36,982 bases of DNA, taken from an uncultured Bacilli bacterium. GTDB taxonomy: Bacteria; Bacillota_I; Bacilli_A; ML615J-28; CAG-313. Position numbers and translations under genes: made by a program. Numbering within the stretch: position 1 is the first letter of the stretch; each line of letters starts with the position of its first letter. The stretch spans positions 1 through 36,982 of the forward strand of contig CANQDG010000019.1 of assembly GCA_947591495.1 (NCBI GenBank), written 5' to 3'. This document shows positions 26,901 to 35,221 of this stretch, piece after piece. Below the pieces are notes generated by a model that worked only from the letters and a program-made list of their open reading frames with translations, was not told the DNA's origin and searched no databases.

Positions 26901-28572
26901 AATTATTTTTGAGATGTTTTTTAGCTTTTTTATTTAAAGCTTCTTGAGCCTTTCTTTCATCTATTTCATCAATTTTAGCTTGCATTCTCGTTTTTAAAAG
27001 ATCCGAAAATTCCGCTTTTGATAAATCTTTGTATTCATCATATTCAATTGGTGGTAAAACATGTGTTTCTGGTTCAATTCTTCTAAGGGATGATATAGAA
27101 AAGACTTTCCAACTATCATATAAGACAATCGGTGTAACTTTACAACCACTTTTATAGGCTGGTTGTAAAACGCCTGTATGAAATTCTTGAAGGGTATTAC
27201 GATTATTACCATATTTTCCTTCAATAAATAAGACAAAACTTTCACCATTTTTGAGTCTTTCAGCAACGTTTTTCATTACTTTAACTTGACTACGAATATC
27301 GGTTTTATCGATTGCTTCACCTTTTAACATCGCAAAAGTTTCAATATAAAAATGGTGAACAATTCGCCCTTTATCAACCACCATTGTGCATGGATAATCT
27401 TCAACGGCATTGAAGAAACAACAACCATCATATCGACCTTGATGGTTTACAATATATAAAGTTGGATCTTTGGTTAAATATTCTTTACCATATACTTTAG
27501 GATGAATATTGCCACCCTTGTTAACCTTTCTAACCAGTTTCATACAAAGCGCATAACGCTCTTCAAATGTTAACAGATCTTTTTTAACAATTTTTTGCAT
27601 TTTTATTAAATAATATAAGGCAACAGGAAATTGAATAGCAATTGTAAAATAAAATCTAAACATATTACGCTTTTTCATAGCTTCAATTCGTTTATCATTA
27701 GGATTAGTAAGTTCATATAAAACGATGACCGTAATCATAGCTACTAGAAAAAGAATTATACCAATAACAATTTGACTAGTAGGAATTACTAATGGTGACT
27801 GACGAAAATATGAATTTTCAAAAATACATTGTTTTATAATTACGACGGGACTTATTAAAACAAACGATAAAATTGCCATTTGAACTTTTTTTTCATGGTT
27901 ATTAATTAACCTTTTGATAAGTTTAGATAAAAAGAAAGTTCCAATTCCATAACTAATAAAGAAAACAGCTAAAACTACTAGATTGCCTAAAATGTTTTCC
28001 GCGTTATGAAAATTTAAAAGATCAACAAAGGCCGTATAATAACCAAGCGCTAGTAAAATTACCGCGAAATCCATTCCGGGAATTACTAATGTGCCAGCTG
28101 TAATAAGGCCTACAATTATTAATAAGATATAATTTAGTGGACCCATATTAATGCTTAATTGTACTTCTTCGCCTCTTGTAACTAAAAAAGATAAACCTAA
28201 GACAAAAATAAAGACTAATAACATTACTAATAAATTAGATGGCTTTTTAAATTCACCCTTAAGATTGATAATCATTCTTGGAAGTGAACCAACAATAAAG
28301 CCTAAAATTACTAAAATAATTGGTAATGGATATTTATCATAAATAATACTTACTAAATTGGCACCAACAAGCGATCCTATCGCAAAACCTAAGACTAAGA
28401 AAAAAAGAAAACCAATGCTTTTTTTAAAATCTTTAAGTAATGAACTAATTGCATCAATCATTTGATAATATACGCAAAGAATAATTCCTATAGTGCTTGC
28501 TGAAACGCCAGGAATTGCAATGCTTGCAAATCCCATTAGCATCCCTTTTAGGATAAGAATAATTTTTTTCAT
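26899..28572 (-). CDS. DUF368 (PopT-type) transporter fused to PlsC-type acyltransferase
   Basis: A 557-residue two-domain protein. Residues 1-290 are a DUF368 membrane domain of about eight segments with two pseudo-symmetric proline-glycine motifs, IPGVSAST (20-27) and VIPGMDFA (163-170). DUF368 proteins were recently shown to transport polyprenyl phosphate (PopT). After a linker with one extra membrane stretch (about 305-325) comes a lysophospholipid acyltransferase domain (about 335-515). NHQGRYD holds the HX4D catalytic pair H377/D382, FIEGKYGN (449-456) replaces the usual FPEGTRS block, F464 and G467 follow, and VTPIVL (479-484) is the final block. Separate proteins are the rule for both families. 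The start ATG (28572) opens directly into the first segment. Catalysis looks possible; the acceptor is unknown. The reading frame is continuous, with no sign of a frameshift. Confidence 0.88.
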   Translation of the reverse strand: MKKIILILKGMLMGFASIAIPGVSASTIGIILCVYYQMIDAISSLLKDFKKSIGFLFFLVLGFAIGSLVGANLVSIIYDKYPLPIILVILGFIVGSLPRMIINLKGEFKKPSNLLVMLLVFIFVLGLSFLVTRGEEVQLSINMGPLNYILLIIVGLITAGTLVIPGMDFAVILLALGYYTAFVDLLNFHNAENILGNLVVLAVFFISYGIGTFFLSKLIKRLINNHEKKVQMAILSFVLISPVVIIKQCIFENSYFRQSPLVIPTSQIVIGIILFLVAMITVIVLYELTNPNDKRIEAMKKRNMFRFYFTIAIQFPVALYYLIKMQKIVKKDLLTFEERYALCMKLVRKVNKGGNIHPKVYGKEYLTKDPTLYIVNHQGRYDGCCFFNAVEDYPCTMVVDKGRIVHHFYIETFAMLKGEAIDKTDIRSQVKVMKNVAERLKNGESFVLFIEGKYGNNRNTLQEFHTGVLQPAYKSGCKVTPIVLYDSWKVFSISSLRRIEPETHVLPPIEYDEYKDLSKAEFSDLLKTRMQAKIDEIDERKAQEALNKKAKKHLKNN

Positions 28573-28596
28573 AATTTTTTACCTATTAATAATTGC

Positions 28597-28611
28597 ATTA
28601 CAATGTGTAAT
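28597..28611. promoter_or_regulatory. Inverted repeat over the -10/start of the DUF368-PlsC gene
   Basis: ATTACA (28597-28602) and TGTAAT (28606-28611) with a three-base centre, overlapping the edge of the -10 box. It shares the 12-mer AATGTGTAATTA with the apt leader (9673-9684 and 28602-28613). Operator-like; regulator unknown. Confidence 0.4.
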
Positions 28612-28638
28612 TATATCAAATTTCTCTTCTTTTGTCCA
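28610..28638 (-). promoter_or_regulatory. Promoter of the DUF368-PlsC gene
   Basis: TGGACA (28633-28638), 17 bases, TATAAT (28610-28615). The leader is about 30 bases. Confidence 0.75.
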
Positions 28639-28696
28639 TTGATTAAATTTTTATTTGACAAACAAACTATAAAATTAACATCTTTTTCTAAAATAA

Positions 28697-28739
28697 AACC
28701 AGTTAAAAGCTTTGAAAAACCAAAGTTTTTTAACTGGTT
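28697..28739 (-). terminator. Terminator of the nad operon
   Basis: A 12-bp stem AACCAGTTAAAA (28697-28708) with 28728-28739; GCTTTG/CAAAG pairing continues inside. TTTTATTTT follows on the minus strand. It lies just after the DUF362 stop. Confidence 0.82.
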
Positions 28740-28744
28740 ATTTT

Positions 28745-29617
28745 TTATTCATTGGTGATATCTATTAATTCATATTCACGACTACCGAATCCAAGTTCAG
28801 CTGCTTTTTCAATCGTATGAACACCATTACGTGATTCAATTCGTTCAATTAAATGATTTTTACCAGGATCGTTAGACTTGTAAACTAAATCTAAACAAGC
28901 TTGGTCAATCGCAATTGGATCGGTTGAAATTAAAACCCCAATATCTTTCATACAAGGATCTTCTGCAACCGCACAGCAGTCACAATCAACTGACATATTT
29001 TTCATAACGTTTATATAAACTATTTGACCTTGAAAATAATCAACAACACTTGAAGCTGCCTCAGCCATAGCCTCTAAAAAATGATCATGATTAGCCGTCC
29101 ACATTTCTTTAGGTTTTCCACAACCATGAATATAAGCTTTACCATAAGATGATGCAATTCCAATTGATAATTGTTTTAATGCTCCACCATATCCACCCAT
29201 TGGATGGCCTTTAAAATGCGATAAAACAAGCATTGAATCATAATTTGCTAAATCTTTACCTACATAATTTTCTTTAATAACTTGACCATTTGGAATTGGT
29301 AAAACCATATCAGGTCCTTCTGCATCTAATAAGTCAACCTTGAAAGCATCAAACCAACCATGATTTTTTAGAGTTTCAAGATGCTTTTTTGTTGTATTAC
29401 GACCACCATCATATGCTGTATTGCATTCAACAACAGTGCCTTTAACATGTTCAACAATTGGTCTTACAAAATCAGCGCGCAAGAAATTTTGATTTCCTGG
29501 TTCACCAGAATGTAGTTTTACGGCGATTTTACCTTTTAAATCAACGCCTAATTTATTATATAATTTTACTAACTCTAAAGAAGTTAGATTTTTAGAAAAA
29601 TAAACTTTTGCTTTCAT
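28745..29617 (-). CDS. DUF362 protein
   Basis: A soluble protein of 290 residues with the DUF362 layout: GKIAVKLHSGEPGNQNFLR, a central YDSMLVLSHFKGHPMGGYGGALKQLSIGIAS and a C-terminal DIGVLISTDPIAIDQACLDLV. Many DUF362 proteins carry a 4Fe-4S ferredoxin segment. Here there is a short Cys cluster (VDCDCCAVAEDPC, about 211-224) instead of a full ferredoxin domain. Reaction unknown. It is the last gene after nadC, 34 bases downstream, and AAGGAAGC precedes its ATG. Context suggests but does not prove a link to NAD or to iron-sulfur supply for NadA. Confidence 0.85.
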   Translation of the reverse strand: MKAKVYFSKNLTSLELVKLYNKLGVDLKGKIAVKLHSGEPGNQNFLRADFVRPIVEHVKGTVVECNTAYDGGRNTTKKHLETLKNHGWFDAFKVDLLDAEGPDMVLPIPNGQVIKENYVGKDLANYDSMLVLSHFKGHPMGGYGGALKQLSIGIASSYGKAYIHGCGKPKEMWTANHDHFLEAMAEAASSVVDYFQGQIVYINVMKNMSVDCDCCAVAEDPCMKDIGVLISTDPIAIDQACLDLVYKSNDPGKNHLIERIESRNGVHTIEKAAELGFGSREYELIDITNE

Positions 29618-29651
29618 TTTTTTGCTTCCTTTTAAAATATTTTACTAAATT

Positions 29652-30497
29652 TTATTTTTTATATAAGTTTTTGTAAAACTTTAAACTTATATCAAGTGAT
29701 TTATATGAATGAGTAAGAGCACCTACGGAAATATAATCAACGCCAAGTAAGGCTACACTGCGCACTCTTTTCAATTCCATATTACCACTGGCTTCTAATT
29801 TTTTACGATGATTATTAATCTCGACTAATTCTTTCATTAATTCATTAGACATATTATCAAGCATAATAATATCAGTTGAAGTATTAAGTGCTTCAAGAAA
29901 TTCTTCTTTGGTTTCAACTTCTACTTCGATTTTCATGCGATTACCAACAGCTTTACGAGCCATTTCCACAGCTTTTGTAATACTACCAACGGCCGCAATA
30001 TGATTATCTTTTATTAATACTTGATCAGCTAAATTATAGCGGTGATTAGTGCCACCTCCATCTTTAACAGCTTGTTTTTCTAAAATTCGAAGTAGGGGTG
30101 TTGTTTTTCTAGTATCAAGAATTTGACAATCAGTATTAGCTAATTCTTGAACAAATTTAGCGGTAGTTGCAGCAATCCCACTCATTCTTTGCATAAAATT
30201 AAGTGCAACCCGTTCACCACGTAAAATATCACGCATAGGGCCTTCAATCGATGCTATAACATCACCACGATTTACAAAGTCACCATTTTGATGAAGAATT
30301 TCCATCTTAATTTTAGGATTTATTTGTTTAAAAACTTCTTTAGCAACATCGATACCTGATACGACTCCTGTTGCTTTAACAATAAAACTACCTGATAGCA
30401 TTATATCTTTATTGACTAAATTAAGGGTAGTAACATCTTGATCATAGCCATCTTCAATTAAAGCGGCCTTTATTAATTCTATTACTCTTTTATCCAT
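29652..30497 (-). CDS. nadC: Quinolinate phosphoribosyltransferase
   Basis: Third step of de novo NAD synthesis: quinolinate plus PRPP gives nicotinate mononucleotide and CO2. Its 281 residues match the family. Motifs: EDGYDQDVTT, RVALNFMQRMSGIAT, DTRKTTPLLRILEKQAVKDGG, HRYNLADQVLIKDNH, EVEVETKEE, IIMLDNMS and ISVGALTHS. The gene starts one base after the nadB stop and has no clear ribosome binding site, so it is probably translated by coupling. Confidence 0.97.
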   Translation of the reverse strand: MDKRVIELIKAALIEDGYDQDVTTLNLVNKDIMLSGSFIVKATGVVSGIDVAKEVFKQINPKIKMEILHQNGDFVNRGDVIASIEGPMRDILRGERVALNFMQRMSGIAATTAKFVQELANTDCQILDTRKTTPLLRILEKQAVKDGGGTNHRYNLADQVLIKDNHIAAVGSITKAVEMARKAVGNRMKIEVEVETKEEFLEALNTSTDIIMLDNMSNELMKELVEINNHRKKLEASGNMELKRVRSVALLGVDYISVGALTHSYKSLDISLKFYKNLYKK

Positions 30498-30498
30498 C

Positions 30499-32016
30499 TT
30501 AATTAATTCTTAGGTGACAACCTATACTTTCCTTTCTTGCAAGAGCTGCTTCAGTAATAAGTTTGGCAACTGTTGCGATATTTAGTGTTCGATAATAATC
30601 GACTGTTGTAAAGGGGTGCTTGCATAAATTTTTATAATGACGATTGATAATTGTTAAAGCAAGTTTTAAACCTTCCTCATCACGAACGATAAAAACATAT
30701 TTACTCATTGTATTACGAATTTCTTCTCGAATTGGATGATAACTATTTTTATTCATTGAAAAAGGAATATCAATTTCCCACGAATTTATTTTGGAAGAAG
30801 ATTTTTTATTAATTTCATTAGCAATGCGCTTACCAAAAACAATACATTCAAGTAAAGAATTACTAGCAAGACGATTGGCGCCATGAACACCCGATGAACA
30901 ACACTCACCATTTGCGTATAAATTAGCAAGCGAAGTTTCACCATTTAAATCAATTTTTACACCACCTATACCATAATGTTCAACTGGTGCAACAGGAATT
31001 AAATCTTTTTCCATATGATAGCCTGATTCTAAACATTTTTGATAAATCGTCGGAAATCTTTGACTTAAAAATTCTTTACCTAGATGTCTTGCGTCAATAT
31101 AAACATATTCACTCCAAGTATCATACATTTCTTTCATAATTGATTGGGAAACAATATCCCTTGGTGCAAGTTCTAAACGTTTATCATATTTTTCCATAAA
31201 ACGTTCACCATTAATATTTAATAAATATGCACCTTCTCCACGAACGGCCTCACTAATAAGAAATTTTTGACCTTTAATGGTGCCAGTTGTATCATAAAAA
31301 ACGGTTGGATGAAATTGAACAAATTCCATACCACGTAATTCGACGCCACTTCGATATGCGGCCGCAATACCATCACCAGTAGCTCCGTGAGCATTTGTTG
31401 AATCGCGATATACAGCGCCAATTCCACCAGTAGCTAGAATAGTAGCATCTGCAAAAACATTACAGAATTCATTATCCATCGAAATAAGTTGTCCACCATA
31501 ACATTTTTCATCTTTAACAATTAAATCATATAACATATAGTTTTCAATGATGGTTACATTCTTTTTATTTCTAATTAAACCTATTAAGGTTTCCATAATG
31601 TTTTTACCTGTTGCATCTCCTCCCGCATGAAGGATTCTTCTTGTTGAATGACCACCTTCTCTTGTTAAAAGAATTTTTCCGTCTTGATCAACATCAAAAG
31701 GGACACCTAAATCGATTAACATTTTAATATTTTCTGATGCATCATAAACGAGTTCCTTAATTGCATCTTTATCAAAAAGCCCTGATCCGGCAATTAATGT
31801 ATCTTCGATATGCTTTGCTAAAACTTTTTCATCGGTATTTAATTCGCCCGCAATTCCCCCTTGCGCAAGATACGAATTGCTTTTACCGAGTGGTTCTTTG
31901 GAGGCTATAATAATCTTTTTATTTTCATTTATATTTAGTGCTGTGTATAATCCCGCAAGTCCTCCACCAAGGATTAAAACATCGGCTGTTAATTTTTTTA
32001 TAGTTTTTTCTTTCAT
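30499..32016 (-). CDS. nadB: L-aspartate oxidase
   Basis: First step of de novo NAD synthesis: FAD-dependent oxidation of L-aspartate to iminoaspartate. The N-terminal Rossmann signature VLILGGGLAGLYTAL is preserved, as are SNSYLAQGGIAG, GGHSTRRILHAGG, VEHYGIGGVKID and the flavin-binding ANGECCSSGVHGANRLASNSLLE. At 505 residues it is slightly shorter than E. coli NadB (about 540), mainly at the C-terminus. The ATG overlaps the nadA stop by one base. Middle gene of a nadA-nadB-nadC operon. Confidence 0.96.
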   Translation of the reverse strand: MKEKTIKKLTADVLILGGGLAGLYTALNINENKKIIIASKEPLGKSNSYLAQGGIAGELNTDEKVLAKHIEDTLIAGSGLFDKDAIKELVYDASENIKMLIDLGVPFDVDQDGKILLTREGGHSTRRILHAGGDATGKNIMETLIGLIRNKKNVTIIENYMLYDLIVKDEKCYGGQLISMDNEFCNVFADATILATGGIGAVYRDSTNAHGATGDGIAAAYRSGVELRGMEFVQFHPTVFYDTTGTIKGQKFLISEAVRGEGAYLLNINGERFMEKYDKRLELAPRDIVSQSIMKEMYDTWSEYVYIDARHLGKEFLSQRFPTIYQKCLESGYHMEKDLIPVAPVEHYGIGGVKIDLNGETSLANLYANGECCSSGVHGANRLASNSLLECIVFGKRIANEINKKSSSKINSWEIDIPFSMNKNSYHPIREEIRNTMSKYVFIVRDEEGLKLALTIINRHYKNLCKHPFTTVDYYRTLNIATVAKLITEAALARKESIGCHLRIN

Positions 32017-32945
32017 TATTTATCACTCAATTCTAACATTTTATTTAATGCATTACTTGCAAGTTCAATTGTTTTAGGATCTAATTTTATTTCTTCATAT
32101 TTACTACCCGTTTCTAAAAGAGCATTTTTTACATCTTCTAATGTGGTTAATTTCATTGTTCTACAAACTAAATTAGGTGATAGTAAATAAAATTTTTTAT
32201 CAAGATTTAAAGTTTCTAACGCATATAAAATTCCTTTTTCCGTTCCAATTATAAATTCTTTTTCTTTACTGTTTTTAACATAATCAATAATTTCTTTTGT
32301 TGATCCAATAAAATCAGCTAGTTTTAAGACATCTAATCGAGCTTCAGGATGAATTAGAACTTTAGCATTAGGATGTAATGTTTTTTGTAATTTAACCTCA
32401 CCAGTTACAAGATTATGATGAATATTACAACAACCATCCCAATACTCAATTTGATCACTATTTTGATTTAAATAATTAGCGTATTTTGCTAAATTTTGAT
32501 CAGGAACATATAAAATTTTTTGACCTTTATAATGATTAATGATTTTTAAAGCATTTGAACTTGTAACACATACATCACAAAGCGTTTTAACTTTAGCCGT
32601 AGTATTAACATAACCTATTATAATATAATCTGGATGTTCTTGTTTAAAGGCTAATAGTTCTTCATAAGTAATACTATTTGCCATAATACAACCTGCCGTT
32701 TTGACAGGAAGAATTACTTTTTTTTGTGGCGATAAAATTTTGGCCGTTTCAGCCATAAAGTGAACACCACAAAAAATAATAACTTCCGCATCATTATTTT
32801 TAGCAATTTTACTTAATTGATAAGAATCACCTACATAATCTGCAATCATCTGAATTTCGGGATTTTGATAATAATGTGCTAAAATAATTGCTTTTTTAAC
32901 TTTTTTTAATTCTTTAATTTCTTCGAGTAAATTAATATTTTGCAT
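32016..32945 (-). CDS. nadA: Quinolinate synthase
   Basis: Condenses iminoaspartate with dihydroxyacetone phosphate to quinolinate, using a 4Fe-4S cluster. The ATG at 32945 is chosen, six to seven bases after GGTG, over a GTG four codons upstream. The three expected cluster cysteines lie in CGVHFMAETAKIL, DVCVTSSNA and VCRTMKLTTLEDV. Also seen are AHYYQNPEIQ, DGCCNIHHNL, HPEA and GTEKGI. First gene of the operon. Such a complete pathway means the cell can make NAD without niacin, unusual for strongly reduced relatives. Confidence 0.96.
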   Translation of the reverse strand: MQNINLLEEIKELKKVKKAIILAHYYQNPEIQMIADYVGDSYQLSKIAKNNDAEVIIFCGVHFMAETAKILSPQKKVILPVKTAGCIMANSITYEELLAFKQEHPDYIIIGYVNTTAKVKTLCDVCVTSSNALKIINHYKGQKILYVPDQNLAKYANYLNQNSDQIEYWDGCCNIHHNLVTGEVKLQKTLHPNAKVLIHPEARLDVLKLADFIGSTKEIIDYVKNSKEKEFIIGTEKGILYALETLNLDKKFYLLSPNLVCRTMKLTTLEDVKNALLETGSKYEEIKLDPKTIELASNALNKMLELSDK

Positions 32946-32967
32946 TTTTTTCACCACTTTTTAAAAC

Positions 32968-32996
32968 ATTATATCACTTTTTACTTTTTTTAACAA
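32968..32996 (-). promoter_or_regulatory. Promoter of the nadABC-DUF362 operon
   Basis: TTGTTA (32991-32996), 17 bases, TATAAT (32968-32973). The start is near 32961. No recognisable NiaR/NrtR-type operator was seen, though these sites are variable. Confidence 0.7.
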
Positions 32997-33025
32997 ATAA
33001 AAAGTATTTAAGCTCTTAATCAAAA

Positions 33026-33067
33026 AATAAAAACTAAACATACACTTTGCTATGTTTAGTTTTTATT
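33026..33067. terminator. Terminator of the glpK-ydjI-ydjG unit
   Basis: A perfect 17-bp stem (33026-33042 with 33051-33067) with loop CACTTTGC. It sits directly after the stop of the zinc-ribbon membrane gene. Confidence 0.87.
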
Positions 33068-33071
33068 TAAT

Positions 33072-34160
33072 TTAATTATAAAAGTAAATGAATAAGATTA
33101 AACCAATAACAATACTTAATATAATAATAACTAATAAACTTATCTTGAAAGCAGAAAGTGGTGCTTTGCCTTTAAACTTACCAGTTTCACCATTTGTTAA
33201 AAAATAATAATTCTTATTTCCATATTTATATAAACCAATCCAAATAGGAATTAAAACATATTTATATTTAATATTATAATAACTTGTTTTAACCTTAAGA
33301 TCACTTACAACATCATAGTCATAATCTGATAAAATGACTCTTTCAATTGTTTTACTCATTCTTTTTTTAGCTAAATCCCAGCCATCACTAAGTCTTATCT
33401 CATAATGTTCAGCAGAAAATCCAATTAAATATCGTTTATCATATTCAAAAGATTTGTTTGTATAAAAAGGTGATAAAGCATTAATTTCTTTTTGGTCAAT
33501 TTTTGAACCAGCATTAACAATTAAATCATCAAACTTAACAATTTTTTGACCGCTTATATCAAAATAGCGCGTTTCTGTGACTGTATGAGCATTTTTACCA
33601 CTACCAACAGTTCTTGTATAGTTTTTGCCAAGTACACCTTTGTATAATGAATTAGTATCACTATCAAAAGTCCAAATAGGAACATAAACACCATTAATGA
33701 CTAAACTTGGAATTTGCTTTTTTAATTTTCGTGGCACAAAAACTTTGCCCTTAAGCCATTTGATATAATTTTCTTTGGTTGCGACATCGGATATTTTAAA
33801 AGGAATAATTCGGTGTGGTTTAATTCCTGATAGCTCAGCAGTTTCAACTACTTGATTAGAACCACAAAAAGGACAAGTAAGACTAATACAACTAGAATCT
33901 ACCACATTATTAGAACCACAATTATTGCAATGAATAACTTTTGTTTCTTCTACCCAAGTATTGTCTTCTTTTTTGCCTTCGAAATAATCATTTTCATTAT
34001 TATTAATAATGCCATCTAGTTTAATTTCATTACCACAATATTCACAATATAAAATGCTTTTTTCGGGGATAAATTTTAATGGTCCACTACAGGTGGGACA
34101 ATTGTAATTTTGTGCATCACTATTTGAAATGTCTAAATTATTTCCCTTATCATTATTCAT
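33072..34160 (-). CDS. Zinc-ribbon membrane protein (YdjG-like)
   Basis: Two N-terminal zinc ribbons, C21/C24/C39/C42 and C78/C81 with C96/C99, are followed by a soluble domain and a single C-terminal membrane segment (about 338-360). The domain holds RIIPFKISDVA, VPIWTFD and GSGKNAHTVTETRYFD. The layout matches the TFIIB-type zinc-ribbon protein of the B. subtilis ydjGHI group, which works with the PspA-like YdjF protein in envelope stress. The start lies four bases inside the gap after the SPFH gene, with no strong ribosome binding site, so coupling is likely. Role here inferred from family and neighbour. Confidence 0.82.
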   Translation of the reverse strand: MNNDKGNNLDISNSDAQNYNCPTCSGPLKFIPEKSILYCEYCGNEIKLDGIINNNENDYFEGKKEDNTWVEETKVIHCNNCGSNNVVDSSCISLTCPFCGSNQVVETAELSGIKPHRIIPFKISDVATKENYIKWLKGKVFVPRKLKKQIPSLVINGVYVPIWTFDSDTNSLYKGVLGKNYTRTVGSGKNAHTVTETRYFDISGQKIVKFDDLIVNAGSKIDQKEINALSPFYTNKSFEYDKRYLIGFSAEHYEIRLSDGWDLAKKRMSKTIERVILSDYDYDVVSDLKVKTSYYNIKYKYVLIPIWIGLYKYGNKNYYFLTNGETGKFKGKAPLSAFKISLLVIIILSIVIGLILFIYFYN

Positions 34161-34163
34161 AGA

Positions 34164-35216
34164 TTATAAAGCTTTCCCACATTTTGAACAAAACTTAGCA
34201 TCAGGATTGATAGGAGTTCCACAATTTGGGCAAAATTGTTTGACCAAAATTTGACTACCACAATTTGAACAAAATTTAGCATCTACTGCTACTTCAGCAT
34301 GACATTTAGGGCATTTCGTAGTTTTTGCTTGTTGACTATTATCAACTTTTTCGGCATTTTTATTAGCATTCATCATAGCACCACCCATAGCCATTCCGGC
34401 ACCTAAGCCAACGCCCATACCAGCCATTCCAGCACCTCCGCCAGGATTATTAGCCGCATCTTTAATTGCTTGCGCCGTTTGATATTGTGTAAATTCATCA
34501 AGTTTACCATTAAATGCACCAAGTGATGATCTTTGATCGATGGCTTTTTCGACTTCACGTGGAATAGAAACATTTTCTAAAACTAAATTAACTATTTCAA
34601 GACCGATTTTACTAAAATCATCTTGTAAAACATTTTTTACAATTTCACTAATTTCGCGATATTTAGAAGGAATATCTAAAACTGGAATTTTAGCTTCTCC
34701 TATCGCATCTGAAAAACCACTAACAACGATACTGCGGAAATATTCAATAAGCGATGCGGTAGAATAATCACGATTTGTTCCAAAAATTTCGCGCATAAAT
34801 AAAGGGGCATCAACAACTCTAAACGAATACATTCCTCTAGCACCTATTCTTACTATTCCAAAATCACTATCTCTTAAAGTAATTGTGCTTGGTGTTCCCC
34901 ATTTTTGATTAATAAATTGTTTAGTATTAATGAAATATACTTCAGCTTTAAATGGTGAGTCAAAACCATATTTCCAACTTGCAAGTTTTGTAATAATTGG
35001 CATATTACTAGTTGTTAATTGATGTTCACCTTCACTATAAACATCACATATTTTGCCAGAACTAACTAACATTGCTACTTGTGATGGTCTTACGATTAAT
35101 TGACAACCATTCATAATTTCATCGCGATCACTCATTGGATAGCGATATACAATCGTATCGGTTGAATCATCTTCCCATTTTATAACTTTTAATAATTGTC
35201 TTTTTAAAAATCCCAT
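34164..35216 (-). CDS. SPFH-domain protein with C-terminal zinc ribbons (YdjI-like)
   Basis: A 350-residue protein of the virion-core-like SPFH family, close in layout to B. subtilis YdjI. The SPFH/band-7-like domain covers about 25-225 (SQVAMLVSSGKICDVYSEGEHQLTT, FGIVRIGARGMYSFRV, GLEIVNLVLENVSIP). A Gly/Ala/Met-rich flexible stretch follows (about 260-290), then two zinc ribbons, CPKCHAE...FCSNCG and CPNCGTP...FCSKCG. The AAAGGAG ribosome binding site lies in the last codons of glpK. Family members assemble at membranes and are linked to envelope stress. No pspA gene is in the window. Confidence 0.88.
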   Translation of the reverse strand: MGFLKRQLLKVIKWEDDSTDTIVYRYPMSDRDEIMNGCQLIVRPSQVAMLVSSGKICDVYSEGEHQLTTSNMPIITKLASWKYGFDSPFKAEVYFINTKQFINQKWGTPSTITLRDSDFGIVRIGARGMYSFRVVDAPLFMREIFGTNRDYSTASLIEYFRSIVVSGFSDAIGEAKIPVLDIPSKYREISEIVKNVLQDDFSKIGLEIVNLVLENVSIPREVEKAIDQRSSLGAFNGKLDEFTQYQTAQAIKDAANNPGGGAGMAGMGVGLGAGMAMGGAMMNANKNAEKVDNSQQAKTTKCPKCHAEVAVDAKFCSNCGSQILVKQFCPNCGTPINPDAKFCSKCGKAL

Positions 35217-35221
35217 TTTTT

